In this document: positions 46,237 to 54,747 of the stretch, one piece after another
Layout of the letters: each line of letters opens with the position of its first letter
Numbering within the stretch: the stretch's first letter is position 1
From: CAVSKL01 sp963728475 [NCBI: Candidatus Eiseniibacteriota bacterium]
GTDB lineage: Bacteria; Eisenbacteria; RBG-16-71-46; JABDJR01
DNA: 64,000 nt
Reading direction: 5' to 3'
NCBI GenBank assembly: GCA_963728475.1
Contig: CAVSKL010000001.1
Location: 1,054,001-1,118,000, forward strand
Program-made: the position numbers and the translations under genes
The notes under the pieces: generated by a model
Seen by the model: only the letters and a program-made list of their open reading frames with translations
Told to the model about the DNA's origin: nothing
The model's database searches: none

Positions 46237-46673
46237 GCGTGTTTGCCGAAACCTACGTGGTGGTCGTGGGCTGCGGGCGAATGGGGTCCCGGCTCGCCAA
46301 CGGCCTCAGCCGGCGCGGCGAAAGCGTGACCGTCATCGACCGCCGTCCCGAGGCGTTCGCGAACCTGGACTCCGAGTTCAGCGGGTTCCGGGTGGAAGGG
46401 GACGCCACCGAGCTCGCCGTGCTCCGCCAGGCCAAGGCGGACCGCGCCGCGGTGGTGATCGCCGCCACCCGCGAGGACAACGTGAACCTGATGATCGTCC
46501 AGATCGCGCTCAAGGTGTTCGGGGTGAAGCGCAGCCTGGCCCGGGTGTTCGACCCGCGGCGTGAGGAAGCGTACCGGGAGCTGGGGGTGGAGACGGTGTG
46601 CCCCACCCGGGTGGCGGCGGATCTCTTTCTGGCCGCGCTGGACCGGCCCTCGGGGGCGGGAGCGGTGCGATGA
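46233..46673 (+). CDS. trkA: TrkA-N domain potassium uptake regulatory subunit
   Basis: The 146-residue product is a single RCK/TrkA_N Rossmann domain with VVGCGRMGS as nucleotide loop, VIDRRPEAF with the acidic end of strand 2, GDATE and AATREDNVNLM. It has no TrkA_C domain, unlike full-length TrkA. It starts at GTG 46233 within the preceding stop codon. Its partner in the next gene carries the TrkA_C domain. The two may form a heteromeric gating ring that binds NAD(H) or ATP and controls TrkH. Confidence 0.9.
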   Translation: MSVFAETYVVVVGCGRMGSRLANGLSRRGESVTVIDRRPEAFANLDSEFSGFRVEGDATELAVLRQAKADRAAVVIAATREDNVNLMIVQIALKVFGVKRSLARVFDPRREEAYRELGVETVCPTRVAADLFLAALDRPSGAGAVR

Positions 46674-47332
46674 GAGTCGTGATCGCCGGCGAGGGCCGGA
46701 CGGTGTTCTTCCTGGCCCGGGCGTTTCTGGCCAAGGGGCACTCGGTCTCCACGGTATCGAGGGCTCGGGAGGAAAGCGTGGAGTTGGCGCGGCGGCTCCG
46801 GGTGTTACCCGTCCACGGCGATCCCTCCGACCCCGAGGTCTTGGAACAGGCGGGGACCGCGGAGGCGGCCGCCGTCCTGGCCGCAGGATCCCGGGATTCG
46901 GACAACCTGGTGGTCTGCCAGCTCGCGCGCGGCCGGTTCGGCGTCCCCCGGACCCTGGCGGTGGTGAACGATCCCGAGAACGAGGAGGTATTCCGGAAGC
47001 TCGGAGTGGAGGCCATGTCCACCAGCCGCACCCTGGTCTCCCTGGTCGAGCAGCGCACCGAGCTTGAGGAGATCCTGAACATGTTTCCGGCGGCGGGAGG
47101 CCGGGTGATCCTCACCGAACTGGTGCTGCCGCCCGAGTCCCCGGCGGCCGGCCGTCCCCTGCGCTCGGTGGCGCTTCCCGAGGACAGCCTGGTGGTGACG
47201 GTGATCCGGGGGGGGGAAGTCGCGGTGGCCCGGGGGGGGACCGTCCTGCGGGCCGGGGACCGGCTCCTGGTGGCCAGCCTTCCCGAGCATCTCGGAGCGG
47301 CGGTGCGCGCCCTGACCGGCGAGCGGCGGTAG
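46670..47332 (+). CDS. trkA: TrkA family potassium uptake protein (N and C domains)
   Basis: The 220-residue product has a TrkA_N domain (1-130) and a TrkA_C domain (about 140-215, with LPEDSLVVTVIRGGEV and GDRLLVAS). The nucleotide loop is altered: IAGEGRTVFF lacks the third glycine of GxGxxG. The acidic residue at the end of strand 2 is replaced by Ser/Arg (TVSRARE), so NAD binding may be weak. It overlaps the previous TrkA gene by ATGA and is followed 4 bp later by the TrkH frame. Confidence 0.9.
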   Translation: MRVVIAGEGRTVFFLARAFLAKGHSVSTVSRAREESVELARRLRVLPVHGDPSDPEVLEQAGTAEAAAVLAAGSRDSDNLVVCQLARGRFGVPRTLAVVNDPENEEVFRKLGVEAMSTSRTLVSLVEQRTELEEILNMFPAAGGRVILTELVLPPESPAAGRPLRSVALPEDSLVVTVIRGGEVAVARGGTVLRAGDRLLVASLPEHLGAAVRALTGERR

Positions 47333-47336
47333 GCCC

Positions 47337-48887
47337 CTGAAACCGCCGACGGTTCGCGACCGCTACGCCGCCATTCTCTCCTCCTGGGGCCGGATCCTCG
47401 TCCTGGCCGGGCTCATCCAGGCCGCGCCGCTGCTGGCGGTGGGGATGGACCCGGTGGGCGCGGGAACCGCCGGCGCCTATCTCATCCCCGCGGTGGGGTT
47501 GTTGGCGGCGGGGCTCCTCCTCTGGCGCGGGTTCCGACGTGCCGAGAGCCCGCCGCTCCGCCTCCAGGACGGCGGGGTGATCGTGCTCCTGGCCTGGGTC
47601 TCGGTGTGCCTGGTGTCGGCGGTGCCGTTCCTCCTCGCCGGCGGCCTCGACCTCACCCAGGCGGTGTTCGAGTCGGTGAGCGGATGGACCACCACCGGGT
47701 TGTCGGTGCTGGACGTGACCCACGCGCCTCCCTCGCTTCTCCTCTGGCGGAGCACCATGCAGCTTGCCGGGGGGGCGGGGCTGGCGGTGATCATGCTGGC
47801 CGCGATCCTGGGCCGCGGGGGGATCGGGCTCTATGCCGCCGAGGGGCGGAGCGACCAGCTGGTACCCCACGTGCGCCGGTCGGCCCGGTTGGTGCTGCTC
47901 CTCTACCTGGGATTCACCGCGGCGGGGATTCTCGGTTACTTGGCCCTCGGCCTGGGGCCCTTCGACGCGGTCAACCACACTTTCGCCGCCGTCTCCACCG
48001 GCGGCTTCTCCACCCGGGCCGACAGCATCGGGTTCTGGAACTCGTTTCCGATCGAGATCTGGACGGTGGTGCTCATGGTCCTGGGGAACCTCAACTTCGC
48101 CACCGGTTATCTGCTGGTGCAGGGGCGGTTCCGCGCGGTGTGGAGGAACGGAGAGGTGCGGGTGATGGCGTGGCTCCTGCCGGCGGCGGTGGCCTCGGTG
48201 TACCTGCTGGTGACCCGGGGGGCGTTTGCCGCCCCCGGCAAGGATCTGCGGGTGGCGTTCTTCGAATGCGCCAGCGCGCTCACCACCACCGGCTTCTCCA
48301 CCGTGGGCTACGGCCACTGGAGCGACGCGGGCATTCTGACCTTGATCGTTCTCATGCTGGTGGGGGGCGGCACCTGCTCCACCGCGGGCGGACTCAAGCA
48401 GGCCCGGGTGTTCCTCCTCGTTCGGTCGGTGGCGTGGGAGGTCCGCCGCATGCTGGCGCCCCCGCGCGCGGTCCTGGAGTCGCGGGTGTGGGGGTACGAG
48501 GGGCCGCGGTTCGTGGGGGATGGGGAGCTGCGCCAGGTGGGGGCGTTCACCTTCCTCTACCTGGCCACCTGGCTCGTGGGCTCCGCGATCCTTTGCGGCG
48601 CCGGGGTGCCCTTCCGCGACGCTCTGTTCGAGTTCGCGTCCTCGGTGGGGACGGTCGGGCTGTCGCTGGGAGTGACCGCTCCCGGGGCCTCGAAGGTGGT
48701 GCTGTGGACCGAGACCCTGGGCATGTTCCTGGGCCGGCTCGAGTTCCTGATCCTGTTCGTGAGCGCGATCCAGCTCGCCCGGGACCTCCCGCGCCTGCTC
48801 TCGCCTTCTGCCTCCCGTCGCCGGCGACCCCCCCACGCCCCCCCGCCGGGACCGGCCCCGGCTCAGGCCAGCATCGACGGCAGATAA
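47337..48887 (+). CDS. trkH: TrkH family potassium uptake channel subunit
   Basis: The membrane protein carries the four pore loops of the SKT family: SGWTTTGLS, AVSTGGFSTR, LTTTGFST and SSVGTVGLS. Each has the conserved glycine that lines the K+ filter. The first usable conventional start is GTG 47439. The in-frame sequence from 47337 (LKPPTVRDRY, then a full hydrophobic first helix) matches a normal TrkH N-terminus, and the only start-like codon there is CTG at 47337. No ATG, GTG or TTG occurs between the in-frame stop at 47313 and 47439. I annotate from CTG, giving 516 residues; 482 residues is the conservative alternative. The 3' end overlaps gpmI on the other strand by 25 bp. Confidence 0.85.
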   Translation: MKPPTVRDRYAAILSSWGRILVLAGLIQAAPLLAVGMDPVGAGTAGAYLIPAVGLLAAGLLLWRGFRRAESPPLRLQDGGVIVLLAWVSVCLVSAVPFLLAGGLDLTQAVFESVSGWTTTGLSVLDVTHAPPSLLLWRSTMQLAGGAGLAVIMLAAILGRGGIGLYAAEGRSDQLVPHVRRSARLVLLLYLGFTAAGILGYLALGLGPFDAVNHTFAAVSTGGFSTRADSIGFWNSFPIEIWTVVLMVLGNLNFATGYLLVQGRFRAVWRNGEVRVMAWLLPAAVASVYLLVTRGAFAAPGKDLRVAFFECASALTTTGFSTVGYGHWSDAGILTLIVLMLVGGGTCSTAGGLKQARVFLLVRSVAWEVRRMLAPPRAVLESRVWGYEGPRFVGDGELRQVGAFTFLYLATWLVGSAILCGAGVPFRDALFEFASSVGTVGLSLGVTAPGASKVVLWTETLGMFLGRLEFLILFVSAIQLARDLPRLLSPSASRRRRPPHAPPPGPAPAQASIDGR

Positions 48888-50515
48888 CCTTCCGGGGGCG
48901 CGAACCCCAGGAACTCGAGCAGGGTGGAAGCGACGTTGGCCAGGCCGGCCTCGGAGAGGTCGCGGCGGAGCGACACGGGCTCGCCGTCGTAGCGCCGCAC
49001 CCAGAATCCCACCGGGTTCAGGCTGTGGCTGGTGCGCGCGGCCACCGCGCCGTCCTCCTTGCGCTTGGGGACGCCGGTCTTGTCGCGCTCGGCCATGTCC
49101 TCGGCATTGCCGTGGTCGGCGGTCACGATGAGCGTCCCCTTTACCTTCGCCACCTCGGGAACGAGCCGGGTGAGGCAGAGGTCCACCGCCTCCATCGCCA
49201 CCACCGTGGGCTCGAATTTTCCGGTGTGGCCCACCATGTCCCCGTTGGCGTAGTTCACCCGCAGGAAACGGTACCGGCCGGAGCGGAGGGCCTGGATCAA
49301 CCGGTCGGTGACCTCGGCCGCCTTCATCCACGGCCGCTGGTCGAAGGGGACCGAATCCGACCCCACCTCCTGGTAGGTCTCGCTCTTCTCGTCGAACTTG
49401 CCCCCGCGGTTGCCGTTCCAGAAGTAGGTCACGTGGCCGAACTTCTGGGTCTCGGCCACCGCGTACTGGGGGACCCCGGCGGCGGCGAGGTACTCGCTCA
49501 CCGTGCGGTCGATGGAGGGGGGAGTGACGAGATAGTGCACGGGGACGTGATACTCGCCGTCGTAGAGGGTCATGCCGGCAAAGAAGAGATCGGGGACCAC
49601 TCCCCGGTCGAACTTGTCGAAATCCCCGCCGGCATCGAAGGCGCGGCTCACCTCCAGCGCCCGGTCGCCCCGGTAGTTGTAGAGGACGACGGCGTCGCCG
49701 TCCTTCATCGCGCCCACCGGCTTCCCGCCCTCGGCCACCACGAAGGTGGGGAGGTACTGGTCGATGATCCCCGGATCCTCCTCGCGGAAGGTCTCCACCG
49801 CCTCGCGGGCGCTCGCGAACGCGCGCCCCTCGCCGTGGACCTGGGCGTTCCAACCCCGCTCCACCATGGTCCAGTCGTTCTGGTAGCGGTCCATGGTGGT
49901 GGTCATGCGCCCGCCGCCCGAGGCGATCCGGTAGCGCCGGTTCGGCTTGGCGTCGATTGGGCCGAGGACCTCCTCGAGCCGGTCCAGGTAGGTCAGCGCC
50001 GAGGTCTCGGGGACGTCCCGCCCGTCCAGCAGGACGTGCACGTAGACCGTCCCGAAACCCTCGGTGTCGGCCTCGCGAAGGATGGCGTGGAGGTGCTTCT
50101 CGTGGCTGTGGACGTTGCCGTCCGACAGGAGGCCGATCAGGTGGAGCGCTCCCCCGCGATCGGCGCACCGCTCCGAGATCGCCTTCCAGGTCTCGCCCTT
50201 GAAGATCGAGCCGGACTCCAGGGCCCGGTTCACCAGCCGCGCCCCCTGGGCGAAGATCCGGCCGGCGCCGATGGCGTTGTGGCCCACCTCGGAGTTGCCC
50301 ATGTCGTCGTCGGAGGGAAGGCCTACCGCGGTGCCGTGGGCGCGAATGGTGCGGTAGGCGCCCTCCTCGCGAAGCCGGTCGAGGGTCGGGGTGCGGGCGG
50401 TGGCCACCGCGTCCCAGTCGTCCTCCCGGCCGACTCCCACGCCGTCCAGGATCACGATCACCACCGGCCCCGCCGAGGGGCGGACGCGATCCGACTTTTC
50501 GAGTTCCAGCTTCAA
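48863..50515 (-). CDS. gpmI: 2,3-bisphosphoglycerate-independent phosphoglycerate mutase
   Basis: The 550-residue product belongs to the alkaline-phosphatase superfamily. It has VVIVILDGVG metal ligands near the N-terminus, the phospho-acceptor Ser75 in DMGNSEVGH, RAHGTAVGLPSD and the C-terminal metal site TADHGNAEDM. It interconverts 3- and 2-phosphoglycerate in glycolysis using manganese and no bisphosphoglycerate. The start codon is TTG (50515), with GGAGG 5 bp upstream. Its 3' end overlaps trkH tail to tail. It is divergent from the PdxR-like gene with a 234-bp intergenic region. Confidence 0.95.
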   Translation of the reverse strand: MKLELEKSDRVRPSAGPVVIVILDGVGVGREDDWDAVATARTPTLDRLREEGAYRTIRAHGTAVGLPSDDDMGNSEVGHNAIGAGRIFAQGARLVNRALESGSIFKGETWKAISERCADRGGALHLIGLLSDGNVHSHEKHLHAILREADTEGFGTVYVHVLLDGRDVPETSALTYLDRLEEVLGPIDAKPNRRYRIASGGGRMTTTMDRYQNDWTMVERGWNAQVHGEGRAFASAREAVETFREEDPGIIDQYLPTFVVAEGGKPVGAMKDGDAVVLYNYRGDRALEVSRAFDAGGDFDKFDRGVVPDLFFAGMTLYDGEYHVPVHYLVTPPSIDRTVSEYLAAAGVPQYAVAETQKFGHVTYFWNGNRGGKFDEKSETYQEVGSDSVPFDQRPWMKAAEVTDRLIQALRSGRYRFLRVNYANGDMVGHTGKFEPTVVAMEAVDLCLTRLVPEVAKVKGTLIVTADHGNAEDMAERDKTGVPKRKEDGAVAARTSHSLNPVGFWVRRYDGEPVSLRRDLSEAGLANVASTLLEFLGFAPPEGYLPSMLA

Positions 50516-50664
50516 ACCAGCCTCCGTCCTCCGCCGCTGCGGCCGCCCGGGTGAAAAGGCGCGGGAACGAGTGTACCCCAGCCGACGGCCCGAGTCCGGC
50601 CCCGCCCGCCGGGTCCGGGCGGAGCGGGCCGGGCCATCGGGGGCTTCGCGTGAATGGACCCCCT

Positions 50665-50763
50665 ATTGGACCTGTCATTGGCCAATAATTCCGCTTGCGG
50701 AGGGACTCCCGGGCCGAATATCCTCATTGATGCCCTTGAGAGGGGACCAATGAGTATGCCAAT
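50665..50763 (+). promoter_or_regulatory. Candidate PdxR operator: cluster of ATTGG/CCAAT boxes
   Basis: ATTGGACC at 50665-50672, the 10-bp palindrome ATTGGCCAAT at 50677-50686, GGACCAAT at 50744-50751 overlapping the ATG, and CCAAT at 50759-50763 lie within 100 bp. MocR/PdxR regulators bind such repeated boxes in their own intergenic regions. The last two sites overlap the start codon and suggest autorepression. Confidence 0.5.
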
Positions 50764-52282
50764 AAACCCGCCCTTCCAGCTCGATCGCCACGGGAACGGG
50801 TCCCTGGTGGAGCGGCTCCAGGCCGAGATTCTCCGCCGGATCCGCCTGGGGCTGCTGCGTCCCGGCGACCGGCTTCCCCCCACCCGCCGGCTGGCCGCCG
50901 AACTCGGGGTGAACCGGGGGACGGTGACCGCCGCCTACCAGGACCTGCGGGCGGCGGGGGTCCTGGCCGGACACGTGGGGCGCGGCACCTTCGTGGATCG
51001 CGAGCTTTCCCTGACCGCGCTCGGCCCCGCCGAACCCACCGGGGGGCGCTTCCGCTGGTCGGACCACTTCGCCGGTTTCGACCCCCCGCGCGAGGAGACC
51101 TCGCTCCGCCAGGCCGCCCGCGCCGCGGACGGGGACGTGATCTCCTTCGCCGGCGGCGTGCCCGATCCCAGCCTCTTTCCCACCGAGGCCTTCCGCAAGG
51201 CCCTGAACGCGGTGCTCCGCGAGAGCGGGAGCGCGCTGCTCGCCTACGGCGCCCCCGAGGGCCACGCCGAGTTCCTGAGCTTCCTTCGCGGCTACCTGAG
51301 CGCGCGCGGGGTGGTCGCCCAGGACGACGAACTCCTGGTGGTCAACGGGTCGCAGCAGGCGGTGGACCTGGTGGCGCGCGCGTTTCTCCGCCCCGGCGAC
51401 ACCGTGGTGGTGGAGGAGCCGAGCTACTACGGCGCCATCGAGCTCTTCCAGGGATACGGGGCACGGCTGGTGAGCGTCCCCCTGGACGCGGAGGGGATCG
51501 TGCTCGAGGCCACCGAGGCGGTCCTGGCCCGCGAGCGTCCCAAGCTGGTCTACGTCATGCCCACCTTCCAGAATCCCACCGGGGGAGTGATGTCGCCGGC
51601 CCGCCGCGAGGCCCTGGTCGCGCTCAGCACCCGCTACGAGATCCCGGTGGTGGAGGACGACTTCGACGGCGAGCTGTACTACGACGGCCCTCCGCCGGCG
51701 CCCCTCAAGGCGCTTCCGGGGAGCGCCGGGGTGATCTACGTGGGCACCCCGAGCAAGATGCTTTTCCCGGGGCTCCGGATCGGCTGGATCGCCGCCCCCG
51801 CCCCGGTGGTAGCGCGACTGGGGCGCATCCGCCGCATGGCCGACCTCTCGGGGTCGCCGCTCCTTCAAGCCGCGCTGGCGCGGTTCGCCGGGGGGGGCGG
51901 TCTCGAACGGCACATGGCGGTGGTGCGCGAGGCGTATGCGGGCCGCGTGGCGCGGCTGACCGGGGCCCTGGAGCGGCACATGCCGCCCGGGACCCGGTGG
52001 ACGCGGCCCCGGGGCGGATTATCGCTCCTGGTCACGCTTCCGGAGGGGCTCGACAGCGGCGAACTCCTCCCCGACGCCGCCCGGACCGGGGTGCTCTTTT
52101 CCCCTGGCCGCCTCTTTTACCTCAACGACGGGAGGCGGCACTTGCGCCTCTCCTTCGGCAACGTCCCCACCGGGCGGGTGGAGGACGGGGTGCGGCGGCT
52201 GGCGGAGGTGATCCGCCGGGCCCAGGCGCGCACCGCGGCCGGACCGGAATCGCTCCGGGACGTGGCGCTGCCGCCGGTGTGA
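50750..52282 (+). CDS. MocR/PdxR-type regulator (GntR HTH fused to aminotransferase domain)
   Basis: The 510-residue product has a GntR winged helix (about 15-80, [25 protein letters not shown]) and a fold-type I aminotransferase domain (about 110-490). In the latter [22 protein letters not shown] and Lys336 in GTPSKML form the PLP site. Placement directly before pdxS and pdxT, with 65 bp between, makes it the likely PLP-sensing regulator of vitamin B6 synthesis. MocR/PdxR proteins of this type are known in Gram-positive bacteria and elsewhere. The ATG at 50750 follows GAGAGGGG; an ATG two codons later is possible. Confidence 0.92.
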   Translation: MSMPINPPFQLDRHGNGSLVERLQAEILRRIRLGLLRPGDRLPPTRRLAAELGVNRGTVTAAYQDLRAAGVLAGHVGRGTFVDRELSLTALGPAEPTGGRFRWSDHFAGFDPPREETSLRQAARAADGDVISFAGGVPDPSLFPTEAFRKALNAVLRESGSALLAYGAPEGHAEFLSFLRGYLSARGVVAQDDELLVVNGSQQAVDLVARAFLRPGDTVVVEEPSYYGAIELFQGYGARLVSVPLDAEGIVLEATEAVLARERPKLVYVMPTFQNPTGGVMSPARREALVALSTRYEIPVVEDDFDGELYYDGPPPAPLKALPGSAGVIYVGTPSKMLFPGLRIGWIAAPAPVVARLGRIRRMADLSGSPLLQAALARFAGGGGLERHMAVVREAYAGRVARLTGALERHMPPGTRWTRPRGGLSLLVTLPEGLDSGELLPDAARTGVLFSPGRLFYLNDGRRHLRLSFGNVPTGRVEDGVRRLAEVIRRAQARTAAGPESLRDVALPPV

Positions 52283-52347
52283 ACGTGAATTCCGGGCCGG
52301 CCGCGGGGCCGGGGCCTCGGACGGATGGAAAGACAAGGAGAATCGCC

Positions 52348-53232
52348 ATGGCGCACGAATACACGATCCGTTTGAAGACCGGCCTCGCCGAGATGCTCAA
52401 GGGCGGGGTCATCATGGACGTCACCAACGCCGACCAGGCCAAGATCGCCGAGGACGGGGGGGCGGTGGCGGTGATGGCGCTCGAGCGCGTGCCCGCCGAC
52501 ATCCGGCGCGAGGGGGGCGTGGTGCGGATGGCGCCGGTCGAGAAGATCCGCGAGATCATGAAAGCGGTCTCGATTCCGGTCATGGCCAAGTGCCGGATCG
52601 GCCACTTCGCCGAGGCCCAGATGCTGGAGCAGATGGGGGTGGATTACATCGACGAGAGCGAGGTCCTGACCCCGGCCGACGAGGCCTTCCACGTGGACAA
52701 GTTCAAGTTCAAGACCCCGTTCGTGTGCGGCTGCACCAACCTTCCCGAGGCGCTCCGGCGGATCGGCGAGGGCGCGGCGATGATCCGCTCCAAGGGGGAG
52801 GCGGGAACCGGGGACGTGGTGCAGGCGGTCCGGCACCTGCGGAGCGCGCTCGGGCACATCAAGCGGCTCTCGGTGATGCCGGATGAGGAGCTCATGACCG
52901 AGGCCAAGACCATGGGCGCGCCCTACGAGCTGGTGCGGATGGTGGCCCGGGACGGCAAGCTCCCGGTCCCGCTCTTCTGCGCGGGGGGGATCGCCACTCC
53001 GGCCGACGCGTCGCTGGTGATGCAGCTCGGCGCCGAATCGGTGTTCGTGGGGAGCGGCATCTTCAAGTCGGGGAACCCGGCCAAGCGGGCGCGGGCGATC
53101 GTGGAGGCCACGACCCACTTCCGCGATCCCGAGGTGCTGGTGCGGGTGAGCGACGGGCTGGGCGAGGCGATGGTGGGGATCAGCGCGTCGTCGCTCGACG
53201 AGAAGGACCTCCTCGAGACCCGGGGCTGGTGA
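52348..53232 (+). CDS. pdxS: Pyridoxal 5'-phosphate synthase, synthase subunit PdxS
   Basis: The 294-residue TIM-barrel protein is nearly invariant with known Pdx[21 protein letters not shown] with the catalytic-type Asp24, and Lys81 in [10 protein letters not shown], which forms the first Schiff base with ribose 5-phosphate. [13 protein letters not shown], the HIKRLSVM segment with the second lysine, and [12 protein letters not shown] follow. It builds PLP from ribose 5-phosphate, glyceraldehyde 3-phosphate and ammonia supplied by PdxT. AAGGAG precedes the ATG. The gene follows the PdxR-like regulator and is 7 bp from pdxT. Confidence 0.98.
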   Translation: MAHEYTIRLKTGLAEMLKGGVIMDVTNADQAKIAEDGGAVAVMALERVPADIRREGGVVRMAPVEKIREIMKAVSIPVMAKCRIGHFAEAQMLEQMGVDYIDESEVLTPADEAFHVDKFKFKTPFVCGCTNLPEALRRIGEGAAMIRSKGEAGTGDVVQAVRHLRSALGHIKRLSVMPDEELMTEAKTMGAPYELVRMVARDGKLPVPLFCAGGIATPADASLVMQLGAESVFVGSGIFKSGNPAKRARAIVEATTHFRDPEVLVRVSDGLGEAMVGISASSLDEKDLLETRGW

Positions 53233-53239
53233 GCCGGTC

Positions 53240-53860
53240 ATGACCCGGACTCCCCTGGTCGGGGTGCTGGCGCTTCAGGGCGACTTCGCGCTCCACCGCC
53301 GCGCGCTGGAGCGGGCGGGGGCCGCGGTGCGCGAGGTCCGCACCCCCGCCGACCTGGCCGGCCTGGACGGGCTGGTGCTCCCGGGCGGGGAGAGCACCAC
53401 CATGCTCAAGCTCATGGAGCGGACCGGCATGGAGGCGGCCATCCGCGCTTTTCATGAGCACGGCGGGCCGATGTTCGCGACCTGCGCGGGGTTGATCCTG
53501 GTGGCCGGCCGGGTCACCGGCCCGGCCCAGCGCTCGCTGGCGCTGCTCGACGCCGCGGTGGAGCGGAACGGCTACGGACGCCAGATGGACTCCTTCGAGA
53601 CCGATCTCCCCTGGACCGGGGACTCCGGCCGGATCCGCGGGGTGTTCATCCGCGCTCCGCGCATCCGCGACCTGGGGGAGAAGGTGGAGGTGCTCTCGCG
53701 GATCGAGGGGGAACCGGTGCTGGTGCGGGAGGGAAGGCTCCTGGCCGCGACCTTCCACCCCGAACTCACCGACGACCTCCGGGTGCACCGCTATTTCCTG
53801 GAGGAGGTGATCGGCGCCGGGAACGGGAAGCGGAACTCGAACGGGGGCGGGGGCGCGTGA
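53240..53860 (+). CDS. pdxT: Pyridoxal 5'-phosphate synthase, glutaminase subunit PdxT
   Basis: The 206-residue class I amidotransferase has GVLALQGDF at the N-terminus, LPGGEST (49-53), the nucleophile Cys82 in ATCAGLIL and the FHPELTDD segment with the catalytic His and Glu. It hydrolyses glutamine and channels ammonia to PdxS. The C-terminus has an extra low-complexity Asn/Gly tail (about 15 residues) beyond the usual end. The gene closes the pdx operon. Roughly 30 bp after it the composition changes at the start of the 53.9-55.5 kb island. Confidence 0.97.
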   Translation: MTRTPLVGVLALQGDFALHRRALERAGAAVREVRTPADLAGLDGLVLPGGESTTMLKLMERTGMEAAIRAFHEHGGPMFATCAGLILVAGRVTGPAQRSLALLDAAVERNGYGRQMDSFETDLPWTGDSGRIRGVFIRAPRIRDLGEKVEVLSRIEGEPVLVREGRLLAATFHPELTDDLRVHRYFLEEVIGAGNGKRNSNGGGGA

Positions 53861-53889
53861 TTCCCGCCCCCGGCTAGGAGCCTGCTGAT

Positions 53890-53903
53890 ATGAAGTGACC
53901 GGT
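53890..53903 (+). repeat. Left arm of 14-bp inverted repeat
   Basis: Perfect complement of 55530-55543, about 30 bp after the pdxT stop. The match does not extend beyond 14 bp in either direction. Confidence 0.7.
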
Positions 53904-53975
53904 TGTCAACTCAGCGAGGACGTGGCCTTGGGGGTGGAGCGGGGGCATTGGCGTAGCTGGTTTCGTTCATCTCGA

Positions 53976-54287
53976 TCACACGGAACCTCGCGAGCGTTCC
54001 TTCGCGAAGTACGCCGCCGTCTTTTTTACAAATTCAAGCTCCAGGCGGAGTTGCCGATTCTCGCGCTCCAATCGCCGAAGTTCCTCCTCCGCCACCTTGA
54101 CCCGAACCTTTCCTGGAAACGGCTCCACCGGATCGGCCAGAACCTGCTGCTTCCACAGGCCGAGCAGACCAGCACCGATCCCCAGCTCTCGGGCTACCTC
54201 CGCCACCGTCCGGTTCTGCTCCACGACCTGGCGAACCGCTTCGATCTTGAATTCCCGGGTGTACGACCGCCGAGCCTTCTTCTTCAT
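53976..54287 (-). CDS. IS3-type transposase OrfA, remnant element
   Basis: The 103-residue product has the IS3 OrfA layout. A basic N-terminus (KKKARRSYTREFKIEAVRQV) with the helix-turn-helix EVARELGIGAGLLGLWKQQ is followed by a leucine-zipper-like helix (EELRRLERENRQLRLELEF) and the KKTAAYFAKE end. AAGGAG precedes the ATG at 54287 (an upstream in-frame start at 54311 is also open). The expected integrase-bearing OrfB is missing. After the OrfA stop only about 25 codons resembling the start of OrfB continue before a stop, and then pdxT begins. The element can no longer transpose by itself. Confidence 0.85.
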   Translation of the reverse strand: MKKKARRSYTREFKIEAVRQVVEQNRTVAEVARELGIGAGLLGLWKQQVLADPVEPFPGKVRVKVAEEELRRLERENRQLRLELEFVKKTAAYFAKERSRGSV

Positions 54288-54378
54288 GGACTCCTTCCTC
54301 GGTGGGATCATCCCACCTTTTCAAGGTGTCCATCAAATCGGGGGAGGCCCACCATCTTGTTGGAACGGGAATGTGGAC

Positions 54379-54732
54379 ATGGGGGGGGCGGTGTGTTCGG
54401 CACCGTTTGCGATCGAAGTTGGGATTAGCGAGGTGCCTGATGGGTCCGGGTCGCTCCGTCTCCTGGGTGCCTGGCCGAACCCGATGCAGGCCGCAGGGCA
54501 CGTTCGGTTCGAGGTGGCCCAGGGGGAGACGCAGGCCAGCGTAGCGATCTACGACGTGGCCGGAAGGCTGGTCCGGGACTTCGGAGCCCTGCAGTTTGAA
54601 TTAGGGGAACAAACCGTCTCCTGGGATGGCCGGACCGACACGGGGGAACCGGCCAGATCAGGTATGTACTTCATCCGGGTGTCGCCAGAGCATGCGTCAC
54701 CCATCGTGGCCAAGATATTGGTAGCCCGCTAG
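54379..54732 (+). pseudogene. C-terminal FlgD-like fragment of a lost secreted protein
   Basis: The frame encodes a FlgD-type Ig module (GAWPNPMQAAGHVRF, VAIYDVAGRLV, SWDGRTDTGEPA, GMYFIRVS). This is the tail seen on the subtilase, M6 protease and BNR protein in this window. No signal peptide or catalytic domain precedes it: upstream the frame runs into the IS3 remnant. The parent gene was probably cut by the insertion and its 5' part lost. The ATG at 54379 precedes an eight-G run. Expression is doubtful. Confidence 0.7.
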
Positions 54733-54747
54733 GAAAGGAGTCTGACC

